From Candidatus Nanopelagicales bacterium (GTDB lineage Bacteria; Actinomycetota; Actinomycetes; S36-B12; CAIYMF01): a stretch of 32,705 nt of DNA. The notes below the pieces were generated by a model, which was given only the letters and a program-made list of their open reading frames with translations, made no database searches and had not been told where the DNA came from. Made by a program: the position numbers and the translations under genes. The DNA is taken from assembly GCA_025456015.1 (NCBI GenBank), contig JALOLK010000025.1:1-32705 (forward strand), read 5' to 3'. Each line of letters opens with the position of its first letter. Positions within the stretch are counted from its first letter, which is position 1. Positions 1 to 10,470 of the stretch are shown here, piece by piece.

Positions 1-297
1 CGAGAGCACCTCGCCGGTGCGCTTGACCGGCTGGCCCTCCTCGATCGCCGAGCCGTCGCCGAGCAGCACGACGCCGATCTCGCGGACGTCGAGGTTCAGC
101 GCGACGCCGAGCAGGCCGCCCTCGAACTCGAGCAGCTCGTTGGTCATCGCCGAGTGCAGGCCCTCGACCCGGGCGATGCCGTCGCCGGTCTCGATGACCC
201 GGCCGACCTCGTCCCGGGCGGTCTGCGGCTGGTAGGCCGCGACGTTGCGCTCGATCGCCGCCCGGATCTCCTCGGGGCGGATCGCCAGCTCCGTCAT
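1..297 (-). CDS. atpA: F0F1 ATP synthase subunit alpha, N-terminal part (gene runs off the left edge)
   Basis: Reverse strand from ATG at 297 reads [47 protein letters not shown]..., typical AtpA N-terminus; lies downstream of atpH. Confidence 0.93.
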   Translation of the reverse strand, partial: MTELAIRPEEIRAAIERNVAAYQPQTARDEVGRVIETGDGIARVEGLHSAMTNELLEFEGGLLGVALNLDVREIGVVLLGDGSAIEEGQPVKRTGEVLS

Positions 298-363
298 CGT
301 TGCTCCTCGTTGCCTGTCGTCGCGGGTGCGGGTCGTGTCGTGCGTGTCTGGGTGGTGCGCGGC

Positions 364-1173
364 CTAGCCGACCAGGGCCCGGCGGGCCTGGTCGATCCGG
401 TTGGCCAGGGTGCCGTCGATGACCTCGGAGCCGACCCGGACCGCGACCCCGCCCACCACGGTGGGGTCCACGGCCACGTTGAGCCGGATCGGGCGCCCGT
501 GCAAGCGGGACAGCACAGCGGCGAGGCGCTGGGCCTGTTCGGGCGCCAGCGGCTGCGCCACGCGGACCTCGGCCACCGCTCGGCCGCGCTGCTCGGCAGC
601 CAGGGCCATGAGGTCCTCGAGCACGGTGTCGGCGCGCCGACCTCGCAGGGTGGCCATCGCGTGGCCGACCACCCGGATGGTCTGCGCGGTTGCCCGGCCC
701 TCGAGCAGCGAGGCGACCAGCGCCTGCTTCGCCGGGGAGCCCACCGACGGGTCGGTGAGGGCCATCTGCAGGTCCGCGGAGCCCGAGACCGCGCGGCTGA
801 ACACGAACAGCTCGTCCTCGACGGCGTCGAGGTGACCCTCCTGCTCCGCGACCAGGAACGCCGCCTGGGCGGCCAGGCTCTCGATGGCCTCGATGAGCGC
901 GGTGGGCTCGGGCCAGCGCAGGCCCACCACGTCGGCCAGGGTCTGCACCGCCAGCGCCGACAGGCGCGGGCCGAACAGCGACTCGACGGTCGCCACACGG
1001 ACCTCCGGTGGCTGGCCCGCGTCGGACAGCGCGGCGCGCAGCTGCAGCTCGCCGCCGATGGCGTCGGCGGCGGCGAACAGCTCGTCGGCCAGGCCGGGCA
1101 GCGCCGCGTCGCCGCGCCGGGCGTCGAGGCGCTCGCGCAGCGCAGCTGCGTGCTCGCGTGATGTGCGGGTCAT
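364..1173 (-). CDS. atpH: F0F1 ATP synthase subunit delta
   Basis: 269 aa ORF with OSCP/delta-like C-terminus (VVGGVAVRVGSEVIDGTLANRIDQARRAL); position between atpF and atpA; 4-nt overlap with atpF. Confidence 0.93.
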   Translation of the reverse strand: MTRTSREHAAALRERLDARRGDAALPGLADELFAAADAIGGELQLRAALSDAGQPPEVRVATVESLFGPRLSALAVQTLADVVGLRWPEPTALIEAIESLAAQAAFLVAEQEGHLDAVEDELFVFSRAVSGSADLQMALTDPSVGSPAKQALVASLLEGRATAQTIRVVGHAMATLRGRRADTVLEDLMALAAEQRGRAVAEVRVAQPLAPEQAQRLAAVLSRLHGRPIRLNVAVDPTVVGGVAVRVGSEVIDGTLANRIDQARRALVG

Positions 1174-1724
1174 GGCGTGCCGGACCCCTGGGCGGAGGTG
1201 GAGGCCTCCAGCTCGGCGATGAAGCGGTCCACGGTGGCCCGGGCCCGCTGGTCGTCGGTGAGCGTCTCGCCGACGATGCGGCTGGCCAGCTGCACGGCCA
1301 GGTCCCCGACGTCGCGCTGCAGCGAGCCCACGGCCGCTGCTCGCTCGGCCTGGATCTGGGCGTCGGCGCGCGCGGTGACCGCGGCCGCCTGCGCGGCGGC
1401 CTCGGCGCGTGCGGCGGCGATGATCTGCTCCCCCTCGGCCTGCGCCGAGGTGCGGATCGCGGCCGCCTCCTTGTTGGCCGCCTCCAGCTGGGCGGAGTAG
1501 GCGTCGCGCGTCCGGGCCGCCTCGGCCTGCATCACCTTGGCGCGCTCGATGCCGCCCTCGATGCGCTCGGCGCGCTCCTCGACCATCTCGTTGAACCGGG
1601 GCAGCACGAACTTCCAGAACAGGGCCAGGAGGATGAAGAACGAGATCGAGCCCCAGAGGATGTCGTACGACGCAGGGAGCAGCGGGTTGGGCTCCTCTGC
1701 CGCGACGATGAATACGGTGGTCAT
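1170..1724 (-). CDS. atpF: F0F1 ATP synthase subunit b
   Basis: 184 aa ORF, single N-terminal TM segment (ISFFILLALFWKFVLPRFNEMVEER) followed by a charged Ala-rich helix. Confidence 0.93.
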   Translation of the reverse strand: MTTVFIVAAEEPNPLLPASYDILWGSISFFILLALFWKFVLPRFNEMVEERAERIEGGIERAKVMQAEAARTRDAYSAQLEAANKEAAAIRTSAQAEGEQIIAAARAEAAAQAAAVTARADAQIQAERAAAVGSLQRDVGDLAVQLASRIVGETLTDDQRARATVDRFIAELEASTSAQGSGTP

Positions 1725-1771
1725 GGGCCTTCCTGCCTCAGCCGGGGATCAGCGCGCGGGACGCGGGCGGA

Positions 1772-2026
<255 letters not shown>

Positions 2027-2057
2027 TCATCGCCCGGGAGTCTGTGGTGGTGGGCGG

Positions 2058-2873
2058 TCAGTGCTCGTGGCTCGTGGCGCCGTCGATGTAGACGGCGGTG
2101 AGCAGGGCGAAGATGTAGGCCTGCAGCGGAGCGACGATGAGCTCGAAGCAGACGAACGCGAAGCCCATCGCGAAGGACGGGACCGCCACGGCCTTCATGA
2201 GCCCCTCCGCCTCGAACAGGAAGTAGCTCGTCGCGCCGAAGAACAGCACCAGCAGCAGGTGGCCGGCCATCATGTTGGCGAGCAGACGGATCGTGAGCGT
2301 GACCGGGCGCAGGATGAACGTGGAGATGAACTCGATGGGCGTCACCAGCACGTAGATCGGCTTGGGCACGCCCGGCGGGAACAGGTTCATCTTCAGGTAC
2401 GCGCCGACCCCGTGCTCCTTGATGCCCGCCCAGTTGAACGTGACGTAGGAGATGATCGCCAGCACCAGCGGCACGCCGATGACGGCCGTCGCCGCGATGT
2501 GCATCATCGGGACGATGCCGGTGATGTTGAAGGCGAGGATCATCCAGAACAGCGTCACCAGCAGGGGCGCGAACCGCCGGCCCTTGCGCCCCATGACCTC
2601 GTCGATGATGTTCACGTAGACCAGGTCGACGGCCATCTCGCCGAGGTTCTGCACCTTGGCGGGGACCAGCTGCGGCTTCTTGAAGGCCATGACGAAGAAC
2701 AGGGCCAGCACGCCGGCCATGAACAGGCCGATGAGGTTGATGCGCGTCGGGGCCCACCACGCATCGCCCAGCTGTGGCGGGAAGAACTCCATGATCGTGG
2801 GCGCGGAGTATCCCCCACCCTCGCCCTCGGCCATCGGAGCGATCGACCCGACCGCCGCGAGGAGGTTCTGCAC
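2058..2873 (-). CDS. atpB: F0F1 ATP synthase subunit a
   Basis: 271 aa membrane protein with conserved RPVTLTIRLLANMMAGHLLL segment. Confidence 0.95.
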   Translation of the reverse strand: MQNLLAAVGSIAPMAEGEGGGYSAPTIMEFFPPQLGDAWWAPTRINLIGLFMAGVLALFFVMAFKKPQLVPAKVQNLGEMAVDLVYVNIIDEVMGRKGRRFAPLLVTLFWMILAFNITGIVPMMHIAATAVIGVPLVLAIISYVTFNWAGIKEHGVGAYLKMNLFPPGVPKPIYVLVTPIEFISTFILRPVTLTIRLLANMMAGHLLLVLFFGATSYFLFEAEGLMKAVAVPSFAMGFAFVCFELIVAPLQAYIFALLTAVYIDGATSHEH

Positions 2874-2930
2874 GATCAGCCCTTCCCGGGGTCGCTGTGG
2901 ACGTGGTGGCGCGTGGACCGAAACCCTGCT

Positions 2931-3206
2931 TCAGCCGTCGCGACCGAACCGAACATACACGATCCCGAATGCGGTCAATGACCCGACCACGACGCCGATC
3001 GCCGTGAGCGTCGGGGAGGTCCCCAGCCACCGGTCGAGCAGCCAGCCGAGGCCACCCCAGGTGATCGGCCCGGCCAGCAGCGTGCCCAGCGCGGACCACG
3101 CGACAGACTCGCCCTGGGGCTGCAGCGACGGGTGCATGGGCCGCTCGGCCCCGTCCTCGCCCGGGGGCGGATCGGGGACCCGGTCGGGCCCTGCGGGGAC
3201 GCTCAC
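2931..3206 (-). CDS. AtpZ/AtpI-family small membrane protein (putative start GTG at 3206; alternative ATG at 3137)
   Basis: C-terminal ...LLAGPITWGGLGWLLDRWLGTSPTLTAIGVVVGSLTAFGIVYVRFGRDG, two-TM AtpZ-like; GTGA overlap with the upstream gene stop supports the GTG start. Confidence 0.7.
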   Translation of the reverse strand: MSVPAGPDRVPDPPPGEDGAERPMHPSLQPQGESVAWSALGTLLAGPITWGGLGWLLDRWLGTSPTLTAIGVVVGSLTAFGIVYVRFGRDG

Positions 3207-3667
3207 CGGCCGGCCGGCTCGACGTACGGCACCTTGGTGGTGGCCACGATCCTGGCCTCGAGCAGCAGGCTGCCGGCCGTGCCCACGAGCAGGGCGAGGA
3301 ACAGCGCCGGGCGGGAGTAGAAGTCCTGGTCGCGGAGCAGGGCGAGCACCGCGATGATCAGCACCATCTTCGCCAGCCACGACCCCAGCACCCAGAGACC
3401 GAGCTGGGTCGGCGCCATGCGTGCCGTGGCCAGCGCGAGCACGACGGTGATGCCGAAGAAGGCGACCGCCAGGCCCATCCCGATGAGCGCCCCCCAGGCT
3501 CCGGCCGAGCCGGCCAGCAGCCACCCCAGCAGCGTGGCCGCCGGCAACGCCACCGCCGAGGCGATGGCCCCGACGCGCAGCACCCGGCGCATCGGGACCA
3601 CCAACCCCTCGGGCGCGGCCGGTGGCCGGTCGGGGGCGGGCTGGCTGCTGGTCGGGTCGTCGCTCAT
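3203..3667 (-). CDS. AtpI-like membrane protein upstream of atpB
   Basis: MSDDPTSSQPAPDRPP... followed by four hydrophobic segments; operon position between the wecA-like gene and atpB; 4-nt overlap with the upstream CDS. Confidence 0.7.
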   Translation of the reverse strand: MSDDPTSSQPAPDRPPAAPEGLVVPMRRVLRVGAIASAVALPAATLLGWLLAGSAGAWGALIGMGLAVAFFGITVVLALATARMAPTQLGLWVLGSWLAKMVLIIAVLALLRDQDFYSRPALFLALLVGTAGSLLLEARIVATTKVPYVEPAGR

Positions 3668-4773
3668 GTGGGCACCTCCGAGGGCGTGGGGCGTCGCAGG
3701 TTCGGCCAGGCCACGCCCAGGACGAGCAGCAGGGCCCCGACCCCGGCGGCTGCCAGGGCCCAGCCGATCGGGACGAAGGCCAGCAGGACCGCGGTGAACG
3801 CGATGAGCGCCGCCCAGCCGGTGAGCAGCAGCACGGCGCGGCGCTGGGAGTGGCCCATCTCGAGCAGGCGGTGGTGCAGGTGCTGCTTGTCCGGGGCGAA
3901 CGGCGAGCGGCCCGCGCGGGTGCGCCGCACGACCGCCAGCGCGAGGTCGAACAGCGGCACGGCGAGCACTGCCAGCGGGACCAGCAGCGGCAGCAGCGCG
4001 GGCAGCAGCGTGGTGCCCGCCAGCGCATTGGGGTCCACCTTGCCCGTCAACGTGATGACGCTGGCCGCCATGAGGTACCCGATGAGCATCGAGCCGGTGT
4101 CGCCCATGAACAGGCGGGCGGGGAAGACGTTGTGCGGCAGGAACCCCAGGCACATGCCGACGAGCAGGGCCGAGACCAGCGCCGAGAGGGTGGCCCGCTC
4201 CACCCCGAACTGCACGCTGAGCAGGTACGCGTAGACGAAGAAGGCCGCTGCCGACACGGCCGTGATGCTCGCGGCCAGGCCGTCGAGGCCGTCGACGAAG
4301 TTGATGGCGTTGACGCTGATGAGCACGATGAGCACGGTCAGCAGCACCGAGGTGGTCGGGTCCAGGACGAGCACCCCGCCGATCGGCAGCCAGAGCAGGG
4401 TGATGCCCTGCAATGCCATGACACCCGCGGCGAGCACCTGCCCGGCCATCTTCGTCGGGGCGTCGAGCTCCCACCGGTCATCGGCCAGGCCCAGCAGCAC
4501 GATGATCGTGGCCCCCGAGAGCAGGGCCACGCCCTGCTGGGCGCCGCCCTCGAAGACCGAGCGCATCATCGGCAGCTTGCTGGCCAGGACCATGCCGGCG
4601 ACCAGGCCGGCGAACATGCCCAGGCCGCCCCAGCGCGGGATGGCGTGGTCGTGCACGTCGCGGTCGCGCACGCCGGCCACGGCCCGCGAGCGCAGCGCCG
4701 CCTCGCGCACGAGCGGCATCACCAGGTAGGTGAGCGCCGCGGCGACCAGCAGGCTCAGCGTGTACTCGCGCAC
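3664..4773 (-). CDS. wecA: MraY/WecA/TagO-family undecaprenyl-phosphate GlcNAc-1-phosphate transferase
   Basis: 369 aa; NFVDGLDGLAASI, FLPHNVFPARLFMGDTGSMLIGY and DKQHLHHRLLEMGHS motifs are diagnostic of the family. Confidence 0.9.
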   Translation of the reverse strand: MREYTLSLLVAAALTYLVMPLVREAALRSRAVAGVRDRDVHDHAIPRWGGLGMFAGLVAGMVLASKLPMMRSVFEGGAQQGVALLSGATIIVLLGLADDRWELDAPTKMAGQVLAAGVMALQGITLLWLPIGGVLVLDPTTSVLLTVLIVLISVNAINFVDGLDGLAASITAVSAAAFFVYAYLLSVQFGVERATLSALVSALLVGMCLGFLPHNVFPARLFMGDTGSMLIGYLMAASVITLTGKVDPNALAGTTLLPALLPLLVPLAVLAVPLFDLALAVVRRTRAGRSPFAPDKQHLHHRLLEMGHSQRRAVLLLTGWAALIAFTAVLLAFVPIGWALAAAGVGALLLVLGVAWPNLRRPTPSEVPT

Positions 4774-4791
4774 GGGCGACCCGACCGAGCG

Positions 4792-6063
4792 CTACCCGCG
4801 CGGGTACGCGGGGAACGCGCGCACCAGGGCGCCGACCTGCTCGCGGATCTCGGGGGCGGCGCTGCCGTCCTCATCGCGCACCGCGCGGCCGATGAGCTCG
4901 GCGATCGTGGCCATCTGCTCGGTGCCCATGCCCTGCGTGGTGACCGAGGGGGTGCCGACGCGGATGCCCGACGCGACGCTGGCCGGCCGGGGGTCGTTCG
5001 GGATCGCGTTCTTGTTCAGCACGATGCCGGCGGCGTCGCAGCGCGCCTCGGCCTGCGTGCCGGTCACCTCGAGGCCCTGCAGGTCCAGCAGCGCCAGGTG
5101 CGTGTCGGTGCCCCCCGTGACCGCGCGCATGCCCTGCGCGGCCAGGCCCGCGGTGAGCGCCTGGGCGTTGGCGATGACGTCGCGGGCGTACTGCTGGTAC
5201 GCCGGGCTGGCCGCCTCCTTGAGCGCCACGGCCTTCGCGGCCACCGCGTGCATGAGCGGGCCGCCCTGCATCATCGGGAACACGGCCTTGTCCAGGGCCG
5301 CGGCGTGCTCGGCCTTCGCCAGCAGCATGCCGCCGCGGGGGCCGCGCAGCACCTTGTGCGTGGTGAACGTGACGACGTCGGCGTACGGCACCGGGCTCGG
5401 GATCGCCTTGCCGGCGACCAGGCCGATGAAGTGCGCGGCGTCGACCATGAGGATGGCCTCCACCTCGTCGGCGATGGCGCGGAACGCCGCGAAGTCGATC
5501 AGCCGCGGGATCGCCGAGCCGCCGCAGATGATCATGCGTGGGCGGTGCTCGCGGGCGAGGTCGCGGACCTGGTCGTAGTCGATGTCCTCGGTTCCGGCGT
5601 TCACCCCGTAGTGCACGGCGTTGAACCACTTGCCCGAGAAGCTCACCTTCGTGCCGTGGGTGAGGTGCCCCCCGTGCGGCAGGCTCATCGCCAGGACCGT
5701 CTCGCCCGGCTTCATGAACGCGCCGTAGGCGGCGATGTTCGCGCTGGCCCCCGAGTGCGGCTGGAGGTTGGCGTGGTCCGCGCCGAACAGCGCCTTCGCC
5801 CGCTCGATGCCGATCTGCTCGGCGTCGTCGACCACCGCGCAGCCGCCGTAGTAGCGCCGGCCCGGGTACCCCTCGGCGTACTTGTTGCTCAGCGTCGAGC
5901 CGAGCGCGGCGAGCACGGCCGGCGACGTGAAGTTCTCGCTGGCGATCAGCTGCAGGCCCGAGCGCAGCCGGTCGAGCTCGCCGAGGATGACCTCGGCGAT
6001 CTCGGGGTCCTCGGCGGCGAGGGCATCGAAGTCGGGGCCCCAGAACGGGGTGGCATCGGACAT
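4792..6063 (-). CDS. glyA: Serine hydroxymethyltransferase
   Basis: 423 aa; LIASENFTSPAVLAALGSTLSNKYAEGYPGRRYYGGC and VVTFTTHKVLRGPRGG (PLP-lysine motif). Confidence 0.97.
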   Translation of the reverse strand: MSDATPFWGPDFDALAAEDPEIAEVILGELDRLRSGLQLIASENFTSPAVLAALGSTLSNKYAEGYPGRRYYGGCAVVDDAEQIGIERAKALFGADHANLQPHSGASANIAAYGAFMKPGETVLAMSLPHGGHLTHGTKVSFSGKWFNAVHYGVNAGTEDIDYDQVRDLAREHRPRMIICGGSAIPRLIDFAAFRAIADEVEAILMVDAAHFIGLVAGKAIPSPVPYADVVTFTTHKVLRGPRGGMLLAKAEHAAALDKAVFPMMQGGPLMHAVAAKAVALKEAASPAYQQYARDVIANAQALTAGLAAQGMRAVTGGTDTHLALLDLQGLEVTGTQAEARCDAAGIVLNKNAIPNDPRPASVASGIRVGTPSVTTQGMGTEQMATIAELIGRAVRDEDGSAAPEIREQVGALVRAFPAYPRG

Positions 6064-6126
6064 GGGCCCTCCAGGCGAACCGGCGCGGGCGCGGCGGGGA
6101 GTGGGTGCGGCGGGACGCCGGGGAGT

Positions 6127-6783
6127 CTACGCGGGCGCCGGGCCCGCCTGGGCCGGGTCGGGCGGGACCACGAGGTCCGGGCACGCGGCGAGCAGCTGCT
6201 CGACCGGCCAGGGCCCGGGCCGCAGCAGCACCGGGGCCCCCCCGGTGCAGTCGATGACCGCCGAGGGTGGGCCCTCGGGCAGGGTCCCGGCGTCGAGCAC
6301 CACCGCGAGGTGCTCGGCCAGCGCGGGTGGGAAGGCGCGATCGGGGTCGGCAGGGGCGGGTCCGGCCGCCACGACGCCGAGCGGTCCGGTGCGTCCCAGC
6401 AGCTCGAGGGCCACGGGGTGCAGCGGCATCCGCACGGCGATCCGGTCGCCGGCGGCAGCCACCGACCAGGCCAGGGTGGGCTGGGCGTGCAGCACCAGCG
6501 TGAGCGGCCCGGGCCAGAAGTCGCGCATGAGCCGGCGCGCGACGTCGTCGGCACGGGCCACGCCGGCGACGGTGGCGATCCGCGGCACCATGACCGGGAC
6601 GGCCAGGTCGGGCCGGCCCTTGGCCGCGCGCAGGGCCGCGATCCCCCGCTCGTGGAAGGCGTCGGCGGCCACCCCGTAGGCGGTGTCCAGCGGCAGGCCC
6701 ACGAGCTGGCCCCGGCGCAGCGCGGCGGCGGCGGCGGCCAGCCCGCGGTCGCGCTCGTCGGCGTCGTCCATCGTGATGCGCAT
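6127..6783 (-). CDS. L-threonylcarbamoyladenylate synthase (Sua5/YwlC/YrdC)
   Basis: From ATG at 6783: MRITMDDADERDRGLAAAAAALRRGQLVGLPLDTAYGVAADAFHERGIAALRAAKGRPDLAVPVMV, YrdC-like; TGATG overlap with the prmC stop. Confidence 0.88.
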   Translation of the reverse strand: MRITMDDADERDRGLAAAAAALRRGQLVGLPLDTAYGVAADAFHERGIAALRAAKGRPDLAVPVMVPRIATVAGVARADDVARRLMRDFWPGPLTLVLHAQPTLAWSVAAAGDRIAVRMPLHPVALELLGRTGPLGVVAAGPAPADPDRAFPPALAEHLAVVLDAGTLPEGPPSAVIDCTGGAPVLLRPGPWPVEQLLAACPDLVVPPDPAQAGPAPA

Positions 6784-7730
6784 CACGACGGCATCCTCCC
6801 GGTCCGCACGGCCGCGGTGGTCCGCGGTCGGCCGCTGAGGTCCTCGTGGTCGACGACCGCACCCCACGCGGCACGGCCGGGCTCGACCGGATCGCGTTGG
6901 GCGCGCAGCACCCCGGGCACGCCGAGCGGACCGCCGGCCTCCCCCTGCACGTCGGCGTGCTCCACCAGCAGCAGGCCCCCGGGCCGCAGCAGCCGGGCCG
7001 CCTGCACCGCCAAGGGGCGGATGACGGCCAGCCCGTCCGGGCCACCGAACAGCGCCAGGTGCGGGTCGTGGTCGCGCACCTCGGGCTCGCGGGGCACGGC
7101 GTCGTCGGGGACGTACGGCGGGTTGGTCACCACCACGTCGACACCACCGACGAGGTGCGCCAACGGCGCGCCGGGCTGGGCACACGTCGTGGCGTCCCCG
7201 GCGGCCAGGGTGAGCCGGCTGCCGGCGGCGCGGACGGCAGCGTCGTGGGCGTCGGCGTTGCGCTCGGCCCAGGCAAGCGCCTCGGCGGAGCGCTCGATGG
7301 CGTGCACGCGGCTGCCGGGCAATTCCGTGGCCAGGGCCAGGGCCAGGGCCCCGGAGCCCGTGCACAGGTCGACCAGCACCGGCGCCGGGATCCGGGGTCC
7401 CTCGGCCAGGTGGGCCAGGGCCAGGTCGACCACGAGCTCGGTCTCCGGCCGCGGGACGAAGACCCCAGGCCCGACGCTCAGCTCGAGGTGGCGGAACGGC
7501 GCGCGGCCGGTGAGGTGCTGCAGGGGGATCCGACGGCAGCGCTGCGCGACGAGGGCGTCGAAGGCCGCGATCCGCTCGGGGTCGACCTGCGGGTCGAGCA
7601 GGCGCAGCGTGGCCCGCGGCCGGCCCGTGACGTGTGCCAGGAGCAGCTCGGCATCGACCTGCGGCGACGTGACACCGGCCGACTGCAGCGCGACCACGGC
7701 CTCGGCGAGCAGGGCGCGGGCGGTCGGCAC
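6783..7730 (-). CDS. prmC: Peptide chain release factor N5-glutamine methyltransferase
   Basis: 315 aa; VLVDLCTGSGALALALA, VVTNPPYVP (NPPY) and FVPRPETE motifs; adjacent to prfA. Confidence 0.93.
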   Translation of the reverse strand: MPTARALLAEAVVALQSAGVTSPQVDAELLLAHVTGRPRATLRLLDPQVDPERIAAFDALVAQRCRRIPLQHLTGRAPFRHLELSVGPGVFVPRPETELVVDLALAHLAEGPRIPAPVLVDLCTGSGALALALATELPGSRVHAIERSAEALAWAERNADAHDAAVRAAGSRLTLAAGDATTCAQPGAPLAHLVGGVDVVVTNPPYVPDDAVPREPEVRDHDPHLALFGGPDGLAVIRPLAVQAARLLRPGGLLLVEHADVQGEAGGPLGVPGVLRAQRDPVEPGRAAWGAVVDHEDLSGRPRTTAAVRTGRMPS

Positions 7731-7808
7731 CCGGTCACCCTACGGCCGCCCCGGACCGCAGATCAGGCGATGGCCCAATGCGACCGGGCGGCCCCGGCGT
7801 GGCCGGCG

Positions 7809-8876
7809 TCAGGGGGCCGAGAGGCGGGCAGTGAGGTCGGCCGCGGTGAGGGCCTCGATGACCGGATCGAGGTCGCCGTCGAGCACGGCGTCGAGGTTGT
7901 GCGCCTTGTAGTTGACCCGATGGTCGGCGATCCGGTTCTCCGGGTAGTTGTAGGTGCGCACCCGCTCGGAGCGATCCACGGTGCGCACCTGGGACTTGCG
8001 GGCGTCGGAGGCCTCCGCGTCGGCGGCCTCCTGCGCGGCGGCCAGCAGGCGGGCGCGCAGGATCCGCATGGCGGACTCCTTGTTCTGCAGCTGGCTCTTC
8101 TCGTTCTGGCAGCTCACCACGATGCCGGTGGGCAGGTGGGTGATCCGCACGGCCGAATCGGTGGTGTTCACGCTCTGCCCGCCGGGCCCGGAGGAGCGGT
8201 AGACGTCGATGCGCAGGTCGTTGGGGTCGACCGTGACGTCGACGTCCTCGGCCTCGGGCAGCACGAGCACCCCTGCCGCGGAGGTGTGGATGCGGCCCTG
8301 CGACTCGGTGACCGGCACGCGCTGCACGCGGTGCACGCCGCCCTCGAACTTCAGCCGCGCGAACGGGGCCTCGCCCGGCTCCACGGTGCCGCGGGCCTTG
8401 ACCGCGACCTGCACGTCCTTGTAGCCGCCGAGGTCGGACTCCTCGGCATCGAGCACCTCCGTGCGCCAGCCGCGGCGCTCGGCGTAGCGCAGGTACATGC
8501 GCAGCAGGTCCGCGGCGAACAGTGCGGACTCCTGGCCGCCCTCGCCGGCCTTCACCTCGAGGATGACGTCCTTGTCGTCCATCGGGTCGCGCGGCACGAG
8601 CAGCAGCGTGAGGCGCTCGGCCACCTCGGCCCGCTGGGCGGCGACGGCCTGGGCCTCGTCGGCGAAGCTGGCGTCCTCGGCGACCAGCTCACGGGCCGCG
8701 ACCTCGTCGTGGCCCAGGGCCACCCAGTGGCGGTAGGCGGCCACGACCGGGCGCAGCTGGGCATGGCGCTTGCCGACCCGACGCGCCGCAGCCTGGTCGG
8801 CGTGCAGGGCGGGGTCGGCGAGCTGGCGCTCCAGGTCGTCGTACTCGCGCTCGAGCGCGAGGCAGGACTCGAACAC
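7809..8876 (-). CDS. prfA: Peptide chain release factor 1
   Basis: 355 aa; [25 protein letters not shown] (GGQ motif) and [21 protein letters not shown]. Confidence 0.96.
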   Translation of the reverse strand: MFESCLALEREYDDLERQLADPALHADQAAARRVGKRHAQLRPVVAAYRHWVALGHDEVAARELVAEDASFADEAQAVAAQRAEVAERLTLLLVPRDPMDDKDVILEVKAGEGGQESALFAADLLRMYLRYAERRGWRTEVLDAEESDLGGYKDVQVAVKARGTVEPGEAPFARLKFEGGVHRVQRVPVTESQGRIHTSAAGVLVLPEAEDVDVTVDPNDLRIDVYRSSGPGGQSVNTTDSAVRITHLPTGIVVSCQNEKSQLQNKESAMRILRARLLAAAQEAADAEASDARKSQVRTVDRSERVRTYNYPENRIADHRVNYKAHNLDAVLDGDLDPVIEALTAADLTARLSAP

Positions 8877-8903
8877 GTGGCAGCCCTCGTCAGCGACGAG
8901 TGG

Positions 8904-9077
8904 CTACTGGTCGGCCTTCGTGTCGTCGGCCTTCGCGTCGGCGGCCTTCTTGCCGAACCGGGCCTCGAACTTGGCCACGCGGCCGCCGGTGTCGAGGATC
9001 TTCTGCTTGCCCGTGTAGAACGGGTGGCAGGCCGAGCACACGTCGGCGTGGATCACGTGGGCACAGGGGTGCGCCAC
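8904..9077 (-). CDS. rpmE: 50S ribosomal protein L31, N-terminally truncated or remodelled (possible pseudogene or assembly deletion)
   Basis: Frame contains [36 protein letters not shown], the canonical L31 C-terminal two thirds. Upstream in-frame sequence (V)AHPCAHV... from GTG at 9077 does not show the MK..IHP..-CxCG- half in any frame. Confidence 0.6.
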   Translation of the reverse strand: MAHPCAHVIHADVCSACHPFYTGKQKILDTGGRVAKFEARFGKKAADAKADDTKADQ

Positions 9078-9198
9078 ACGTGAACCGGTCGCGGTCGGAC
9101 GAGTATCCCACGCACGGGCAGGGGCGCCCAAATGCGCGGGTAGGGCTGCAACGCCGGGCAGGTCCGGGCGATTCCCGCGCCCGCGGCGAGCGAGTCGA

Positions 9199-10470
9199 TC
9201 ACGCCCGGGTGGCCGGGGCCCTGGCCGGCAGCCGGCGCAGGGCCACCGCACCGATCGCCGCGGCCAGCAGGCAGCCGAGCGCCCCCAGCACCAGGCCCCA
9301 CCGCGGGCCGAAGGTGGCAGCGACCCAGCCGGCGAGCGGGCCACCGAGCGGGGTCGTGCCCAGGAACGCGACCAGCCACAGGGCCATGACCCGGCCGCGC
9401 ATCGCCGGGTCGGCGTGCAGCTGCAGGGTGGCGTTGCCGCGCGCCATGACCGACACGCTGGCCGCCCCCACGCCGACCAGCAGGAGCATGGCCAGCTCGA
9501 CGGTGGGGGCCAGCGCCGTGGCCAGGACGAGTGCGCCGAAGAGCAGGGCGCCGCGGACGAGCGTGGCGATCCCGGTGCGGCCGCGGGCCGCGGTCCACAG
9601 CCCGCCCACCACCGACCCGACGGCCATCGCCGCCGTCATGAAGCCGTAGGTGCGCGAGTCTCCGGCGAAGGTCTCCTTGGCCAGCACCGGCAGGGTCACC
9701 GGGAACTCGTAGGTCAGGCAGCCCATCACGGCCATCATGAGCAACGGCACGGCGAGCATCGGCTCGCGCCGCACGTACGCCAGGCCTGCGCGCACCTGCC
9801 CGCGCTCGTGCGGCTGGGGTGGGGCTGGCCGCAGGCGGGCGGCGTCCAGGCGCAGCAGCAGCCAGGCGATCGGCAGGTAGGACGCGGCGTTGAGCGCGAA
9901 GCACAGCCCGATGCCACCCGCCGCGATGATGAGCCCGGCAAGGGCCGGGCCGACGACCCGTGCGACGTTGACCATCACCGAGTTCAGGCTGACCGCGTTG
10001 CGCAGGGTGTCCGGGCCGACGATCTCGATGACGAACGCCTGCCGGGCCGGCTTCTCGAAGGCGTCGGTGACCCCGAGGGCGGCGGCCAGCAGCAGCACGT
10101 GCCACAGCGCGACCGTTCCGGTCAGGGTGAGCACGGCCAGCGCCCCGGCCAGGCCGGCCATGACCAGCTGCAGCGCCACGAGCAGGCGGCGCTTGTCCGC
10201 CCGGTCGGCGACCAGGCCGCCGTAGGGCCCGACCAGGAGCACCGGCAGGGTCTGGGCGGCGAGCACCAGGCCGACCCACGTCGCCGACCCGGTGAGCTCC
10301 AGCACCAGCCAGGCCTGGGCGACCAGCTGCATCCACGTGCCGATGAACGACACGGCCTGACCGGCGAAGTAGCGCCGGTAGTTCGGCTCGGCCAGGGCGG
10401 CGAAGGTGTCGGCCGACCACCGCCGAAGGCCGCTGCGCGCCCCGGGTCGCGGCGGGGCGGGCACGGTCAC
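9199..10470 (-). CDS. MFS transporter (EntS/DUF894-like)
   Basis: 423 aa, ~12 hydrophobic segments, [68 protein letters not shown]. Confidence 0.85.
   Translation of the reverse strand: MTVPAPPRPGARSGLRRWSADTFAALAEPNYRRYFAGQAVSFIGTWMQLVAQAWLVLELTGSATWVGLVLAAQTLPVLLVGPYGGLVADRADKRRLLVALQLVMAGLAGALAVLTLTGTVALWHVLLLAAALGVTDAFEKPARQAFVIEIVGPDTLRNAVSLNSVMVNVARVVGPALAGLIIAAGGIGLCFALNAASYLPIAWLLLRLDAARLRPAPPQPHERGQVRAGLAYVRREPMLAVPLLMMAVMGCLTYEFPVTLPVLAKETFAGDSRTYGFMTAAMAVGSVVGGLWTAARGRTGIATLVRGALLFGALVLATALAPTVELAMLLLVGVGAASVSVMARGNATLQLHADPAMRGRVMALWLVAFLGTTPLGGPLAGWVAATFGPRWGLVLGALGCLLAAAIGAVALRRLPARAPATRA

Noticed and set aside
6064-6126. Glycine riboswitch upstream of glyA
   Set aside because: Intergenic gap is only ~60 bp with no recognisable aptamer core.
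3622-7911. 1429-aa plus-strand ORF and many other long ORFs opposite conserved genes (e.g. 154-1161, 1008-2981, 15927-18614, 18560-21634)
   Set aside because: Antisense shadow ORFs typical of high-GC DNA; low-complexity Arg/Gly/His/Gln composition and full overlap with recognised conserved genes.
8890-9111. 73-aa [24 protein letters not shown]... as an alternative small protein at rpmE
   Set aside because: Out of frame with the clear L31 sequence; no recognisable similarity and no RBS.
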